This document shows positions 26,351-36,294 of a stretch of 64,000 nt of DNA, piece after piece. A model generated the notes under the pieces. That model was not told the origin of the DNA. It saw only the letters and a program-made list of their open reading frames with translations, and made no database searches. The number at the start of each line of letters is the position of its first letter. Position 1 is the stretch's first letter. The translations under genes were made by a program, and so were the position numbers. Source of the stretch: Saccharospirillum salsuginis (GTDB taxonomy: Bacteria; Pseudomonadota; Gammaproteobacteria; Pseudomonadales; Natronospirillaceae); the NCBI RefSeq assembly GCF_014651855.1, contig NZ_BMXR01000012.1:86769-150768 (forward strand), given 5' to 3'.

Positions 26351-26544
26351 TAGCAAGAACTAGACAGAGCGAATCCCAGCAAGACAGGCAAAAAGAGCGG
26401 ACATAAACGACACCTCAAGCCCCGCATTACAACCGACTTGCAGTACACTGCATTGGCCACGGTCATTGTTGCATAAACAGAACAGGGATAGACTCACTAG
26501 GAGCAAGTGACGCGGCCTTTGTTCACCCGGCAATTGGAGTAACC

Positions 26545-28974
26545 ATGGACAAGAAAGCGCTGACGGAGCGGGACATCTGCACCAAGTTCATCACCCCAGC
26601 CCTCAAACAAGCCGGGTGGAACATTCAGAGCCAGGTGCGCGAGGAGTTTCCGGTCACCAACGGGCGCATCATCGTCCGTGGGCGTATGCATACGCGAGCA
26701 AGGCCCCGCCGGGCGGACTATGTGCTGCACTACAAGAAGAACCTTCCCATCGCGATCATCGAGGCCAAGGACAATAAACACAGCCTGGGCGATGGCATGC
26801 AGCAGGCCCTTTCCTACAGCGATGCATTGGATGCCCCCTTTGTGTTCAGCAGCAATGGCGATGGTTTCCTGTTCCACGACCGAACCGGCCTGTTCGGGCA
26901 AACCGAAACCACCCTCAGCCTTTCCGAATTCCCTGATCCAGACACACTGTGGGACCTCTACTGCCAACACAAAGGCATTTCACCCAAAGCCCGCGAGACC
27001 GTTGAACAACCCTACTACGATGACGGTAGCGGCCGCACACCCCGCTATTACCAGACCGTGGCCATCAACCGGACCATCGAGGCCGTCGCCAAGGGGCAAG
27101 ACCGCATTCTACTGGTCATGGCCACCGGTACCGGCAAGACCTTCACCGCCTTCCAGATCATCTGGCGGCTGTGGAAGTCCAAGCAGAAGAAACGCATTCT
27201 GTTCCTGGCCGATCGCAATATCCTGGTGGATCAGACCAAGAACAACGACTTCAAGCCCTTCGGTCAGGCCATGACCAAGGTGACCAATCGTACGGCGGAC
27301 CCGTCCTATGAGGTGTACCTGTCGCTCTACCAGGCCGTAACCGGCAGCGAAGAAGACCAGAACATTTATAAGCAGTTCTCCCCGGACTTTTTCGATCTCG
27401 TGGTCATCGACGAGTGTCACCGAGGCAGCGCCGCCGTTGATTCCGCCTGGCGCCAGATTCTGGAGTATTTCTCCAGCGCCACCCACATCGGCCTCACCGC
27501 CACGCCCAAAGAGACCAAGGAGGTCTCCAACATCGACTACTTCGGCGACCCGGTGTACACCTACTCCTTGAAACAGGGCATTGAGGACGGTTTCCTGGCT
27601 CCCTACAAAGTCGTGCGTGTTGATCTGGACAAAGACCTCCAAGGCTGGCGCCCCAGCAAAGGGCAAACAGATAAATATGGCAAACCGATTGACGACCGTA
27701 TCTACAACCAGAAAGACTTCGATAAGACACTGATCCTGGAAAAACGCACACTTACTGTCGCCGCAACCATCACCGAGTTCCTGGAAAGTACCGATCCCTA
27801 CCAGAAAACCATCGTCTTTTGCGAAGACATCGACCACGCCGAACGCATGCGCCAGGCGCTGGTCAACCTGAACCCGAAGCGCGTGAAGGAAAACCGCAAA
27901 TACGTCATGCGCATCACTGGGGACGAGGCCGAGGGCAAAGCCGAACTGGACAACTTCATCAACCCGGAAGAACGCTACCCCGTCATCGCAACCACCAGCA
28001 AGCTGATGACCACCGGTGTGGACGCTCAGACCTGCAAGCTCATTGTGTTGGACCAGCGTATCCAGTCACCAACAGAGTTCAAGCAAATCATCGGACGCGG
28101 CACCCGCATCAACGACGACTACAACAAGCACTGGTTCACCATTCTTGATTTCAAGAAGGCGACCGAGATGTTCGCGGACCCAAGATTCGATGGCGATCCG
28201 GTGAAGGTCTACGAGCCCAAACCCGGCGACCCGATCAACCCCGACGATGAAACCACCGACCCCGATACCGAAGAGCCAAGCGGCGGATGTGGCGAAGAAT
28301 CGGGCGATTACGATGTGGATCCCGATAGCGATTGGACATACGATGACCCGGATTGGATCATCGGAGGCCCCGGAGAAGGCGGCGATACCGGAGGCCGAAC
28401 CCGGTACGTCGTGGACAACGTTGACGTCGAGGTCGTCGCCCAACGAGTCCAATACCTGGGTCCTGACGGCAAACTCATCACTGAAAGCCTGAAGGACTAC
28501 ACCCGCAAGCAGGTCAAGGAACAGTACGCCACGCTGGACGAATTCTTGCGGCGCTGGCAGGAGGCGGACCGCAAACAGGCCATCATCGAGGAGCTAGCCG
28601 AGCACGGCGTCTTCTGGGAGGACCTGATCAAAGACGTCGGCAACAAGCTGGGCGACGAGCCCGATCCCTTCGATGTCATCTGCCACATCGTCTACGACCA
28701 GCCGGCTCTCACCCGCAAGGAACGAGCCAGGCAAGTCCGCAAACAGGACTACTTCGCCAAGTACCAGGGAGCGAGCCGTGACGTACTGGATGCGCTACTG
28801 GATAAGTACACGGATGCCGGTATCGAGCCCATCGAGGACGTAAAGGTGCTCTCCCTGGCCCCGTTTACCCACATTGGGTCGCCAATGGAGCTGATTCAGG
28901 CGTTCGGCAGTAAATCCGACTACCAGCAGGCCGTGAAAGCCCTGGAAGACGAGCTCTATCAACAAAGCTCCTGA
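26545..28974 (+). CDS. hsdR: type I restriction enzyme, R subunit (HsdR)
   Basis: An 809-residue ATP-dependent translocase/endonuclease of the EcoKI-like group. The N-terminal PD-(D/E)XK nuclease shows Asp58 (RRADYV) and E73-A-K75 (IIEAK). The SF2 motor has Walker A MATGTGKT at 192-199, DECH in VVIDECHRG, HIGLTATP and the motif VI string QIIGRGTR. An acidic Asp/Glu/Gly-rich linker (~560-620) separates the motor from the C-terminal M-subunit-binding region. It cleaves DNA lacking the host methylation after translocation. It is the first gene of the defence operon, 103 bp upstream of hsdM, with a small CCCCTC-GAGGGG hairpin between them. Confidence 0.97.
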   Translation: MDKKALTERDICTKFITPALKQAGWNIQSQVREEFPVTNGRIIVRGRMHTRARPRRADYVLHYKKNLPIAIIEAKDNKHSLGDGMQQALSYSDALDAPFVFSSNGDGFLFHDRTGLFGQTETTLSLSEFPDPDTLWDLYCQHKGISPKARETVEQPYYDDGSGRTPRYYQTVAINRTIEAVAKGQDRILLVMATGTGKTFTAFQIIWRLWKSKQKKRILFLADRNILVDQTKNNDFKPFGQAMTKVTNRTADPSYEVYLSLYQAVTGSEEDQNIYKQFSPDFFDLVVIDECHRGSAAVDSAWRQILEYFSSATHIGLTATPKETKEVSNIDYFGDPVYTYSLKQGIEDGFLAPYKVVRVDLDKDLQGWRPSKGQTDKYGKPIDDRIYNQKDFDKTLILEKRTLTVAATITEFLESTDPYQKTIVFCEDIDHAERMRQALVNLNPKRVKENRKYVMRITGDEAEGKAELDNFINPEERYPVIATTSKLMTTGVDAQTCKLIVLDQRIQSPTEFKQIIGRGTRINDDYNKHWFTILDFKKATEMFADPRFDGDPVKVYEPKPGDPINPDDETTDPDTEEPSGGCGEESGDYDVDPDSDWTYDDPDWIIGGPGEGGDTGGRTRYVVDNVDVEVVAQRVQYLGPDGKLITESLKDYTRKQVKEQYATLDEFLRRWQEADRKQAIIEELAEHGVFWEDLIKDVGNKLGDEPDPFDVICHIVYDQPALTRKERARQVRKQDYFAKYQGASRDVLDALLDKYTDAGIEPIEDVKVLSLAPFTHIGSPMELIQAFGSKSDYQQAVKALEDELYQQSS

Positions 28975-29077
28975 GTCTTGACCCGACCTTACCAGGCCCA
29001 CGCTAAAGCCCCTCGAATTGAGGGGCGCGAACGGCCATAATCAGCCCTTTGTCCGATCATCTAACCACGAGATTCCC

Positions 29078-30562
29078 ATGGCGATTAGCACCACCATCAA
29101 GTCCATTCAAGACATCATGCGAAAAGACGTCGGCGTCGACGGCGACGCCCAGCGCATCGGCCAGTTGGTCTGGATGCTGTTCCTGAAGATCTTCGACGAC
29201 CGAGAACAGGAATGGGAACTACTGGATGACGACTATCGCTCCCCCATCCCAGAGGACCTGCGCTGGCGCAATTGGGCCGCCGATCCGGAAGGCATGACCG
29301 GTGGCGACCTCAAAGGCTTTATCGACAACACCCTCTTTCCAGGATTACAGGCCCTGGAACCCGAGGGCGACGATTACCGGGCCGTGGTCATTCGAAACGT
29401 GTTCGAAGACGCTTACAACTACATGAAGTCTGGCCACTTGTTGCGCCAAGTAATCAACACCCTGCAAGACGGCATCAACTTCAATAAATCCGCCGAGCGG
29501 CACGAGCTCGGCGACATGTACGAGCAGATCCTCAAAGACCTTCAGAGTGCGGGCAACGCCGGGGAGTTCTATACCCCTAGGGCAGTAACCCAGTTCATGG
29601 TCAACCGGGTCGACCCCAAGCTGGATGAGCAGGTGATGGACCCGGCGTGCGGAACGGGCGGCTTCCTGACTTGCACCATTGATCACAAACGCAAGCATTA
29701 CGTCAAAACCCCACAGGACGAGCAGACCCTGCAACGCTCAATACGGGGCGTGGAAAAGAAACCCCTGCCCCACCTGCTGGCGACCACTAACATGATCCTG
29801 CACGGCATCGAAGTGCCGGACCAGATTAAACACGACAACACCCTGGCCCGACCCCTGATCAGTTGGGGGCCCAAGGAGCGGGTCGACGTCATCGTTGCCA
29901 ACCCGCCTTTCGGTGGTATGGAAGAAGACGGCATCGAAACCAACTTCCCAAGCGCCTTTCGCACCCGGGAAACCGCCGATCTGTTCATGACGCTGTTCAT
30001 CCACCTGCTCAAAGACGGCGGCCGCGCCGCCGTGGTGCTGCCGGACGGATTCCTGTTCGGCGAAGGCATGAAGACCCGTCTCAAGGAAAAGCTGCTGGAA
30101 GAGTGCAACCTGCACACCATCGTGCGCCTGCCCAACGGCGTCTTTAACCCTTACACCGGCATCAAGACCAACCTGCTGTTCTTCACCAAGGGGCACCCCA
30201 CGGAAACCGTCTGGTACTACGAGCACCCCTACCCGGACGGCTACAAGAGCTACAGCAAGACCAAGCCCATGCGTTTCGCCGAGTTCGACACCGAAGTCGA
30301 CTGGTGGGGCACCGAGGCCGACGGCTTCGCCAGCCGCGAGGAAACCGAGCAGGCCTGGAAGGTCTCCATCGACGACATCAAAGCCCGCAACTACAACCTG
30401 GACATCAAGAACCCGTGGCAGGGAGAGGAAGTCAACCACGACCCGGACGAACTGTTGGCGCAGTACGAACAGCAGCAAGCGGAAATTCAGGAAATTCGTC
30501 ACCAATTGCGAGACATCTTGGCAGATGCACTCAGCCATCATACCGATGGAGGTGCAGCGTGA
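29078..30562 (+). CDS. hsdM: type I restriction-modification DNA methyltransferase (HsdM)
   Basis: A 494-residue N6-adenine methyltransferase. The N-terminal helical domain (SIQDIMRKDVGVDGDAQRIG) is followed by the SAM-binding motif DPACGTGGF and the catalytic motif IV NPPF in VDVIVANPPFGGMEED. The C-terminal coiled region (LAQYEQQQAEIQEIRHQL) binds HsdS. The ATG at 29078 starts the conserved domain; an upstream ATG at 29018 would add a non-homologous extension. Its TGA stop overlaps the GTG start of hsdS. Together with HsdS it methylates the bipartite recognition site. Confidence 0.97.
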   Translation: MAISTTIKSIQDIMRKDVGVDGDAQRIGQLVWMLFLKIFDDREQEWELLDDDYRSPIPEDLRWRNWAADPEGMTGGDLKGFIDNTLFPGLQALEPEGDDYRAVVIRNVFEDAYNYMKSGHLLRQVINTLQDGINFNKSAERHELGDMYEQILKDLQSAGNAGEFYTPRAVTQFMVNRVDPKLDEQVMDPACGTGGFLTCTIDHKRKHYVKTPQDEQTLQRSIRGVEKKPLPHLLATTNMILHGIEVPDQIKHDNTLARPLISWGPKERVDVIVANPPFGGMEEDGIETNFPSAFRTRETADLFMTLFIHLLKDGGRAAVVLPDGFLFGEGMKTRLKEKLLEECNLHTIVRLPNGVFNPYTGIKTNLLFFTKGHPTETVWYYEHPYPDGYKSYSKTKPMRFAEFDTEVDWWGTEADGFASREETEQAWKVSIDDIKARNYNLDIKNPWQGEEVNHDPDELLAQYEQQQAEIQEIRHQLRDILADALSHHTDGGAA

Positions 30563-32349
30563 GTGTGCAAGAGTTGATTACAGATCACTTGGATCTTTGG
30601 ACCGGCGCAGTCACCAAGAAAGCCAGTAGTGGTCGTGGGAGAAATGGCAAGATTGAGCTGACCGGCGTTCAGAAGCTTCGGGAGTTGATTCTTGAGTTGG
30701 CCGTTCGAGGAAAGCTAGTTGACCAAAACCCCAATGATGAGCCCGCCAGGATGCTTCTGGATGAGATCGACAAAGACAAGGCTAAGCTGACAAGGCTGGG
30801 AAAGCTCAAAAAACCGAAAAAATATCCTCAAGTTTCAGAAGAGGACCATCCATTCATTATTCCCAGTTCATGGGCATGGGAACGAATGCATCGCGTCTTC
30901 CATAAAATTACGGATGGGACCCACCGCTCACCTCCTAACACGGAGAGTGGTGACTTTCTTTACGTATCAGCGAAAAATATAAAGCCAGAAGGCGTGCAGC
31001 TGGAAGGCATTACTTATGTAACGAAAAGCATCCATGAAGAAATATACGGTCGCTGCAATCCTGAACCCGAAGACCTACTCTATATAAAAGATGGCGCCAC
31101 AACCGGCATAGCGGCAATCAACAATCTAGATGAGCCTTTTTCAATGTTGTCAAGCGTGGCGCTGTTGAAGCCGCATCGGGAATTGCTTTCTAACAAATTT
31201 CTACTTTATTGTTTGCGCGCGCCCTTTTTCTATCAAGAAATGCGGGCGGGAATGACCGGAGTTGCAATAACTCGGGTTACTCTAAAGAAGCTTAACCTTG
31301 CCTTGATACCGGTTCCTCCTATTAAGGAACAACACCGAATCGTCCAAAAGGTCGATGAACTCATGGCTCTCTGCGACCGACTGGAACAACAAACCGGCGA
31401 CAAGCTCGAAGCCCACGAAACCCTCGTGGACACCCTACTCGGCACCCTCACCGAATCCGAAAACGCCACCGAACTGGCCGACAACTGGGCCCGCCTCGCC
31501 GCCCACTTCGACACCCTGTTCAGCACCGAACAGAGCATCGACAAGCTCAAGCAAACGATTCTGCAACTGGCGGTGATGGGCCGCTTGGTGGAGCAGGATG
31601 CGGGGGATGAGTCTGCCTCAGAGTTGCTGGACAGTATTACCACTGAACGCGAGGAGTTAGTTAAGTCGGGGAAGATGCGGCCACCCAAAATACCTGCAAA
31701 GACCGACTTGCAGTTATCGCCGCCGTATCCCGCGCCCCACAACTGGAGCTGGGCCCGGCTCGGAGAACTTTTCGCAATCGTGACAGATGGAGACCACCAA
31801 GCTCCGCCCAAGAGTGAAGAGGGTGTACCTTTCTTGGTTATCGGCAATTTAAACACAGGCCGTATAGATTTTGCGGGATGCAAATACGTCAACGAAAGCT
31901 ATTACTCCCGGCTGGATTGGAGCAGAAAACCAACAAATGGTGACCTCCTCTATACCGTCACAGGTTCATACGGCATCCCTATCAAGGTGCTCACAAGCAA
32001 AGCCTTTTGTGTTCAACGCCACGTAGCAATTCTTAGAGCTACAGCCTCAACTCCGCGCGATTACGTCAAGCTAGTTCTCGAGAGCGAATATGGGCAGTCC
32101 TACGCCGAAGAGATTGCAACAGGTATAGCGCAAAAGACCGTTCCCCTGACGGGACTACGCAAAATGCCAATTTCCTTGCCACCACAGGCGGAACAGTACC
32201 GCATAGTCCAGAAAGTCGATGAACTGATCGCACTCTGCGACCAACTAAAGGAACGCCTGAACCAGGCCAACGAAACCCGCAGTCAATTGGCCGAAGCGGC
32301 GGTCGACAAGGCTCTCTGCCAAGGAAACCTCCATGCCAGTATTAGATGA
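30559..32349 (+). CDS. hsdS: type I restriction-modification specificity subunit (HsdS)
   Basis: A 596-residue protein that starts at a GTG overlapping the hsdM stop. It has two target-recognition domains, the first at ~60-270 (WAWERMHRVFHKITDGTHRS) and the second at ~400-560 (WSWARLGELFAIVTDGDHQA). Each is followed by the conserved spacer helices seen as IVQKVDELMALCDRLEQQ and IVQKVDELIALCDQLKER. The two TRDs read the halves of a bipartite site. The 3' end overlaps the start of the reverse-transcriptase gene by 17 nt, so expression of restriction and RT genes is coupled. TRD DNA is lower in GC than the helical repeats, as usual for exchanged TRDs. Confidence 0.96.
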   Translation: MSVQELITDHLDLWTGAVTKKASSGRGRNGKIELTGVQKLRELILELAVRGKLVDQNPNDEPARMLLDEIDKDKAKLTRLGKLKKPKKYPQVSEEDHPFIIPSSWAWERMHRVFHKITDGTHRSPPNTESGDFLYVSAKNIKPEGVQLEGITYVTKSIHEEIYGRCNPEPEDLLYIKDGATTGIAAINNLDEPFSMLSSVALLKPHRELLSNKFLLYCLRAPFFYQEMRAGMTGVAITRVTLKKLNLALIPVPPIKEQHRIVQKVDELMALCDRLEQQTGDKLEAHETLVDTLLGTLTESENATELADNWARLAAHFDTLFSTEQSIDKLKQTILQLAVMGRLVEQDAGDESASELLDSITTEREELVKSGKMRPPKIPAKTDLQLSPPYPAPHNWSWARLGELFAIVTDGDHQAPPKSEEGVPFLVIGNLNTGRIDFAGCKYVNESYYSRLDWSRKPTNGDLLYTVTGSYGIPIKVLTSKAFCVQRHVAILRATASTPRDYVKLVLESEYGQSYAEEIATGIAQKTVPLTGLRKMPISLPPQAEQYRIVQKVDELIALCDQLKERLNQANETRSQLAEAAVDKALCQGNLHASIR

Positions 32350-35300
32350 TAGATATGAACAACTTGCGTTGAATGATACCTACCTCAAAGACCCGCTATT
32401 GATGGCCTTGGCATGGAAGAAGGCCCACGAGTACATACGCACAACTAACTGGTATGCAGACAATTTTGAGCTCGATGTGTCATCCATCGACCTACCGAAC
32501 CGATGTACCGAATGGGTAGGCGATATTCAAACGAAGTTAGAATTCAGGCCTCTAGAATTGGTTCCAGCCCCAAAAACCTACCAGTGGGAATTTAGCGAAC
32601 CCAACGATCCAATGAGCCCTTCAGAGTACAAGGTCGTTTGGCAACCCGTTAAAAAATGCAAGGACGAAAAATCCAACAAGAGCGAAGCGTCTTTACTAAA
32701 GCTGAGACCTTTAGCGCACGTGGGAATTCGTGAACAATCCATTATGACCCTAGTCATGATGTGCCTAGCGAACGAGGTGGAGTCAGCACAGGGAGACCCG
32801 TCGACCGATTACAAAAAGGTTCATGACAAAAAGATTGTCAGCTACGGTAACCGACTCTATTGCCGATACGATGGCGACAATGCTGAACACAGCTATGGCG
32901 CAACAACGACCTATAGCAAATATTTCGCCGACTACCGGCTTTTTCTTCAACGGCCTTACCACTTTGCCCAGAAAGAGCTAGTGGAAAAATCCCCTGATGA
33001 AGAGGTCTATCTAGTTGAGTTAGACCTGTCTCGATTTTTTGACTGTATAGACCGCAAAAAACTCGTCTCCGAAATCCGCGAACTAGCGGACTCACAGGAG
33101 CAACCCGAGGCGTCCGACTCCAAAGCCAGAGACTATATTCTCGAAGCCTTTGAGAGTTGGGGATGGTCCCCCCGCGCAGAGGATGTCTTCAAACGAGTGC
33201 TAAAAACTGCGGATTCGGAGGTTCTTCCTAGAGGGCTGCCTCAAGGGCTGGTCGCTTCCGGTTTTCTAGCCAATGTCTACATGGCTAGCTTTGACAAGTC
33301 TATGAGCGAACTTATTGGCGAAAAGATTGAGATTCCGGGCTTGCCAGATGCTTCAATAAAAGTGGCTGACTATTGTCGCTACGTTGATGATATGCGCATT
33401 GTTCTCGTCGGCCCCAATCGAGCATCGTTTGATGAGCAGCCTCACCTAGAAAGAGTAAGAAAAACCCTTCTGGATCAACTAGTTCCTGAGCTATCCCGGC
33501 TAGGCCTGGAAGTCAATGAGGATAAGACCAAAATTGAAACCTTCAGGGGAAAGTCCGTCGGAATATCCAAAACCCTCGAAGACATTCAATCGAATGTTAG
33601 TGGGCCCGTTGCTTACGATGACGCGGAGATTCACCTCGGACAACTTGAGTCCATCCTGACGCTATCACCTGACACAAAACTTGAGCAGGGTGATGCTCCT
33701 GGGCGATTTAACCCACTAGCCGCCATAGAAAAAGATATTTTTGATGTTCGTGAAGACACTCTGAAGCGCTTCGCAGCCAATAAGATTTCAGGCTTGCTAA
33801 ACAATATTCGGCACTTTACATCACGTGAGAACGACGAAACGGGTTGCCCTGTTCCTGGCGATTGGGACTACTTGCAGGAGAGGCTAGCACGGCGATTTAT
33901 AGCATGCTGGAGCAAAGACCCAGCGTTAGTACTGCTGCTAAAGAAAGGCCTGGAGCTTTTCCCAAGCACGAAGGTTCTGGTACCCGTTCTGGACCAGCTC
34001 CGGCACATCAAGAATATGCCCCACGCCATTTGGCAAGATATCCCAGAGCAGCAGGCTCAAAAACAGTCTGCTGTAGCCCGGTATTGCTTAGCCGAGATTC
34101 TCCGCCACGCATCGACCGTCATTCATCGCAAAGACAGGCACGCTATTCCAGCTCATGCCGACATAGATGAGTTCTTCGAGGTGCTCCAGAAATTTGCAGT
34201 CGAACTTGTTTCTGAATGTGAAGCGAAAGACGATTCAGAAGAAGATACGGGCAAAACAGCTGAGCCAGCGTCAGATGGGTATCAACGAAAGTTTAAATTT
34301 CTAGCAGACCAAGCTCGCTTCCTCCTTCTTGTGAGGCTCGACACAACCTTGGAGAGCAGCTCCGGCGACCAATTCTATGACCTCATTTTCAAGCTGGCAA
34401 CAGGTTTCAGGGACATTCATGTGCCTGAAACCTTCGGAGTTAGAGATATCGCCGCGTCAATCCTAATTGCCAGGCAATTAGTGGATAACCCCAAACCATT
34501 ACTACGCTCCACCTCATGCCTTTTAGAAAACCACAGAGCGGACACAGGAATTCTCGAGCTAATTGCGATACAAGACGTTGCACTCTGTCGTTCCCTCATA
34601 CTTCATGCGCGTTCACTGAAATATGATTGGGTTGGGAACAGCGAAATTTCCGAGTTGATTAAAAAATTACATCTTGGCATACGCCCATCTGCTAAGCCCC
34701 TACCCGAAATAAAGGGTCATGTTTCGATTTACAAACTCATTTCCCGAACAGACAATCCGTTTGCAAATGAGTTGATGGCACTCAAGCTGATGCTAGCGCT
34801 GCTGGAAGAGACAAAGCAGTTCGATAAGGCCAAAGGCGACGATGTTATCGACTTGGCAGCAACCAAAATAGAATTTGATAGCTATTCGAACCCACCCAGT
34901 TTCGAGGCCGTTGACGATAATTTGATGATAGACTTGGGCTTCAATACAACGCTCAGCCAAGTTGCCAATCATCTCCACACCGGGCACGACGGGACTTTCA
35001 TCCTCCAGCGCATAGCCCTCTGTCTAAGAGCCGTTTTAGTGGGTTCTGATGACCCTACAGGGTTCGGGCAAACCTTCTCAGCACGAACTGGTTACAGAGG
35101 ACTGAAATCAACTCAATTTAAGAGGCAAATTGGTCTTCTCACGACTCCTGAGTCGCTTGTAGGACAAGCTGCCCAGTTTTCTGGCTGGCTTACAACGCTA
35201 CTCTCTAAATTGCTAAGGTGGCCTGGCATCCGCGTAAATGACCAAGGGTATGAGTGGCCGAAGCACCTAACAATTGAAAATGTGAAAGAGCTCGTTGAAG

Positions 35301-36292
35301 CGCGACTTGCCAAACTTAAGGAAATCTACTGCCAGCAGTCCGGCATTCCTAGTCTACCTGAGTTAGTCGTACCGAGCTGGAGTACAGAAAAAAAGAATCT
35401 AGTTGTCGCGATGGTTCAAGCAAAGATGCCCAGAGTAAAGGACTTCGCGAAGTATGGGCCAATGCTCGATGAGCCTGAATATCGGGTCAAACACCGTAGG
35501 CATCTTGCACGCGTGTCTAAATTGGTGACAAAACATATTGAGGCACAGCATATTGAAAAACCCGGAAACGGAGAGCGCGAGCAAGATATTGACTTGATAG
35601 TGCTCCCAGAGCTTGCCGTTCATAGCGACGATATAGACATATTGGTTCAACTCTCCCGAAAAACCCACGCAATAATTGTGGCCGGTCTGGGTTTCATCAA
35701 CCAACCAGGAATCAAAGGCCCCAACAATTGCGCAATCTGGATAGTTCCCCGCAAGCACAACGGCAATAAGAACGAGATCCTCAGGCTGCAGGGAAAGCAT
35801 CATATGATGGCGGCAGAGAGGCAGATAGACATACAGCCGTGGCGTCCCTATCAACTGATGTTAGAGCTTGCCCACCGCAAATTTCCAGATGAGCAGGGCT
35901 TCATTGTGACGGCGGCTATCTGTTTCGATGCGACCGACATTTCTTTCAGCGCGGACATGCGCGACAAGTCAAACGCCCTCCTCATTCCGGCTCTGAATAA
36001 AGATGTGAGCACGTTTGATTCAATGATTGAGGCACTGCATTACCACATGTACCAACATGTCGTTTTGGTTAATACGGGTGAGTTTGGCGGCTCCTATGCG
36101 ATGGCACCCTATGCGGAAAGGCACAAGCGCCTGATTGCACACTCCAGTGGCAACGACCAGGTTACTATCAATACATTCAAAATGAACATGTTTGATTTCC
36201 GCCGTGACGGGGTGGGCTCAAGCATGCAATCGGGCATAAAGCAGAAGACTCCACCTGCTGGCGTTGAAATCAAACCGGAAGGGAGCGCCTAG
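32333..36292 (+). CDS. drt1: defence-associated reverse transcriptase type 1 (RT-nitrilase, UG1)
   Basis: A 1319-residue protein with an RT domain in the N-terminal third. Motif A is DLSRFFDCID with catalytic Asp231, motif B LPRGLPQGLVASG is at ~298-310 and motif C is YVDD at 350-353. A long alpha-helical middle (~450-1040) leads to a C-terminal nitrilase-like domain. Its E-K-C triad candidates are Glu1093 (VLPELA), Lys1155 (LQGKHH) and Cys1197 (AAICFD). RT plus C-terminal nitrilase is the architecture of DRT type 1, shown elsewhere to give phage resistance. The ATG at 32333 lies within hsdS and has AAGGAAA upstream. The gene is far more AT-rich than hsdRM. Confidence 0.92.
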   Translation: MPVLDDRYEQLALNDTYLKDPLLMALAWKKAHEYIRTTNWYADNFELDVSSIDLPNRCTEWVGDIQTKLEFRPLELVPAPKTYQWEFSEPNDPMSPSEYKVVWQPVKKCKDEKSNKSEASLLKLRPLAHVGIREQSIMTLVMMCLANEVESAQGDPSTDYKKVHDKKIVSYGNRLYCRYDGDNAEHSYGATTTYSKYFADYRLFLQRPYHFAQKELVEKSPDEEVYLVELDLSRFFDCIDRKKLVSEIRELADSQEQPEASDSKARDYILEAFESWGWSPRAEDVFKRVLKTADSEVLPRGLPQGLVASGFLANVYMASFDKSMSELIGEKIEIPGLPDASIKVADYCRYVDDMRIVLVGPNRASFDEQPHLERVRKTLLDQLVPELSRLGLEVNEDKTKIETFRGKSVGISKTLEDIQSNVSGPVAYDDAEIHLGQLESILTLSPDTKLEQGDAPGRFNPLAAIEKDIFDVREDTLKRFAANKISGLLNNIRHFTSRENDETGCPVPGDWDYLQERLARRFIACWSKDPALVLLLKKGLELFPSTKVLVPVLDQLRHIKNMPHAIWQDIPEQQAQKQSAVARYCLAEILRHASTVIHRKDRHAIPAHADIDEFFEVLQKFAVELVSECEAKDDSEEDTGKTAEPASDGYQRKFKFLADQARFLLLVRLDTTLESSSGDQFYDLIFKLATGFRDIHVPETFGVRDIAASILIARQLVDNPKPLLRSTSCLLENHRADTGILELIAIQDVALCRSLILHARSLKYDWVGNSEISELIKKLHLGIRPSAKPLPEIKGHVSIYKLISRTDNPFANELMALKLMLALLEETKQFDKAKGDDVIDLAATKIEFDSYSNPPSFEAVDDNLMIDLGFNTTLSQVANHLHTGHDGTFILQRIALCLRAVLVGSDDPTGFGQTFSARTGYRGLKSTQFKRQIGLLTTPESLVGQAAQFSGWLTTLLSKLLRWPGIRVNDQGYEWPKHLTIENVKELVEARLAKLKEIYCQQSGIPSLPELVVPSWSTEKKNLVVAMVQAKMPRVKDFAKYGPMLDEPEYRVKHRRHLARVSKLVTKHIEAQHIEKPGNGEREQDIDLIVLPELAVHSDDIDILVQLSRKTHAIIVAGLGFINQPGIKGPNNCAIWIVPRKHNGNKNEILRLQGKHHMMAAERQIDIQPWRPYQLMLELAHRKFPDEQGFIVTAAICFDATDISFSADMRDKSNALLIPALNKDVSTFDSMIEALHYHMYQHVVLVNTGEFGGSYAMAPYAERHKRLIAHSSGNDQVTINTFKMNMFDFRRDGVGSSMQSGIKQKTPPAGVEIKPEGSA

Positions 36293-36294
36293 TT

